This document shows positions 63,233 through 64,000 of a stretch of 64,000 bases of DNA, in pieces. The position numbers and the translations under genes were made by a program. The DNA comes from Kitasatospora gansuensis. Its GTDB lineage: Bacteria > Actinomycetota > Actinomycetes > Streptomycetales > Streptomycetaceae. How positions within the stretch are numbered: position 1 is the stretch's first letter; each line of letters begins with the position of its first letter. The notes below the pieces were generated by a model. It was not told the DNA's origin. It ran no database searches and saw nothing but the letters and a program-made list of their open reading frames with translations. The stretch spans positions 744,001-808,000 of the forward strand of contig NZ_JACHJR010000001.1 in assembly GCF_014203705.1 (NCBI RefSeq). The letters run 5' to 3'.

Positions 63233-64000
63233 GTGAGTTTCCTCGCCGTGTACGACGCGGTCCCGCCCACCGAACCGGCCCGGCAGCTCGCCGTGTTGCG
63301 GCAGCAGCTGGCCACCGACCGGCCCGGGCTGTTCCGTGAACTGCGTTCCGAGCGGCCGGTGTTCAGCACCCCGGCCGGGGTCTTCGTGACCCGCTATCCG
63401 GATGTGATGGAGGTGCTCTCGGTGCCGGAGGTGTTCACCGTCGGCGCCTACGGGCCGACCCTGGAGGCCGTGCTCGGCGCCCCGCACATCCTGTCCAGGG
63501 AGGGCGCGGACGTGCACTGGCTCGAACGCGGATACGCCCAGGTGGTGCTGGCCGCCGAGGACGCGCCCCGGGTGCGCGAGCTCACCGCCCGGATCACCGG
63601 CGAGGTGCTGGACCGGGCGCAGGCCGGGGCCGAGGAGCGCGGCGACAAGACCTTCGACCTGATCCAGGACTGCACCGCCCTGGTGGCCGCCCGGCTGGCG
63701 GTCGAGTACCTGGGGTTCACCGGGATCGACCCGCGCGAGCTGCACGACCTCTCCCGCCAAGCCCAGTGGGCCGCCTTCGCCAACCCGTTCCAGGATCCGG
63801 AGGTGCACGCGGCCGGTGTTGCGGCGGGCCGTGCACTGCACGACCTGGTGGCGGGCGTGATCGAGCGCCGCCGGGCCGCGCCCGAGGGCCCGGACGACGT
63901 GCTCGGCCGGATGCTGCGGACCGCCCCGGCCGAGCTCGGCTACGACGACGAGCGGATCAACGCCAACCTGGTCGGCTTCCTGATCGGCTATCAGCAGAAC
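63233..64000 (+). CDS. Cytochrome P450-like protein, N-terminal part
   Basis: 256 aa visible from GTG 63233; the frame runs off the window, so the heme Cys is not seen. N-terminal P450 pattern (FRELRSERPVFSTPAGVFVTRYPDVMEVLS; EVFTVGAYGP). The C-helix region lacks the usual WxxxR. The I helix ends with VGFLIGYQQN, where most P450s have AGxET; here the acid-alcohol pair is Q-N. That is closer to peroxide- or hydroperoxide-using P450s. Divergent from the lipid genes, 174 bp away. Confidence 0.75.
   Translation, partial: MSFLAVYDAVPPTEPARQLAVLRQQLATDRPGLFRELRSERPVFSTPAGVFVTRYPDVMEVLSVPEVFTVGAYGPTLEAVLGAPHILSREGADVHWLERGYAQVVLAAEDAPRVRELTARITGEVLDRAQAGAEERGDKTFDLIQDCTALVAARLAVEYLGFTGIDPRELHDLSRQAQWAAFANPFQDPEVHAAGVAAGRALHDLVAGVIERRRAAPEGPDDVLGRMLRTAPAELGYDDERINANLVGFLIGYQQN

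Overview
High-GC, densely packed, codon-biased DNA with many GTG starts and secreted enzymes. Content such as a streptogrisin-type protease, a chitinase under a DasR-like site, LAxTG-anchored surface proteins, a terpene synthase of 2-methylisoborneol type and stand-alone GuaB1 points to a filamentous actinomycete of the Streptomyces/Kitasatospora group. All product names come from reading the translated sequence; no search was run.

Layout. 1-6193: tail of an unknown gene, a membrane protein plus CopC-like pair, and an FtsX/MacB-type ABC exporter divergent from a NarL-type two-component system. 6194-7809: an IS982-like insertion sequence that carries an extra 164-aa gene, flanked by a CTAG duplication; beside it an S74-chaperone protein is split by a frame change. 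8936-13000: membrane protein behind an 18-bp palindrome, zinc-free MDR oxidoreductase, aquaporin coupled to a degenerate metallo-beta-lactamase-fold protein. 13239-15693: two secreted serine proteases and a BP74-like secreted protein. 16079-25784: HxlR regulator with its NAD(P)-binding neighbour, rhodanese, GNAT enzyme, beta-helix secreted protein behind a palindromic operator, second two-component system, and an overlapping methyltransferase-DedA-phosphotransferase operon. 26267-30380: three LAxTG surface proteins. 30391-36481: QueA/SDR pair, secreted alpha/beta hydrolase, third two-component system, and a conserved 243-aa protein of unknown function.

The most unusual locus is 36551-36870, directly behind the 243-aa protein gene. 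It holds two tRNA-like genes in which the 3' half (anticodon 3' stem, variable region, T arm, acceptor 3' strand) lies in front of its own 5' half (acceptor 5' strand, D arm, anticodon 5' stem). Both acceptor and anticodon stems pair within each set and not between sets, which is what circularly permuted tRNA genes look like. I know of no description of such an array in an actinomycete, but novelty was not checked.

37057-48152: DoxX protein, XRE-like regulator, sedolisin, DUF5995-like protein, GuaB1, a secreted lytic transglycosylase, a terpene synthase without its usual methyltransferase partner, and a GH18 chitinase with a DasR-type site in its promoter. 48515-54280: a 1921-aa LPVTG-anchored repeat protein. 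54360-58222: methyltransferase, a zinc-ribbon SDR lacking the catalytic Tyr, NUDIX hydrolase, serine beta-lactamase-like hydrolase. 58233-64000: a lipid-type cluster with acyl-CoA desaturase, KAS II, an 87-aa helical protein, a hydrolase fused to an acetoacetate-decarboxylase-fold domain, and a divergent P450-like gene with an atypical I helix that runs off the window.
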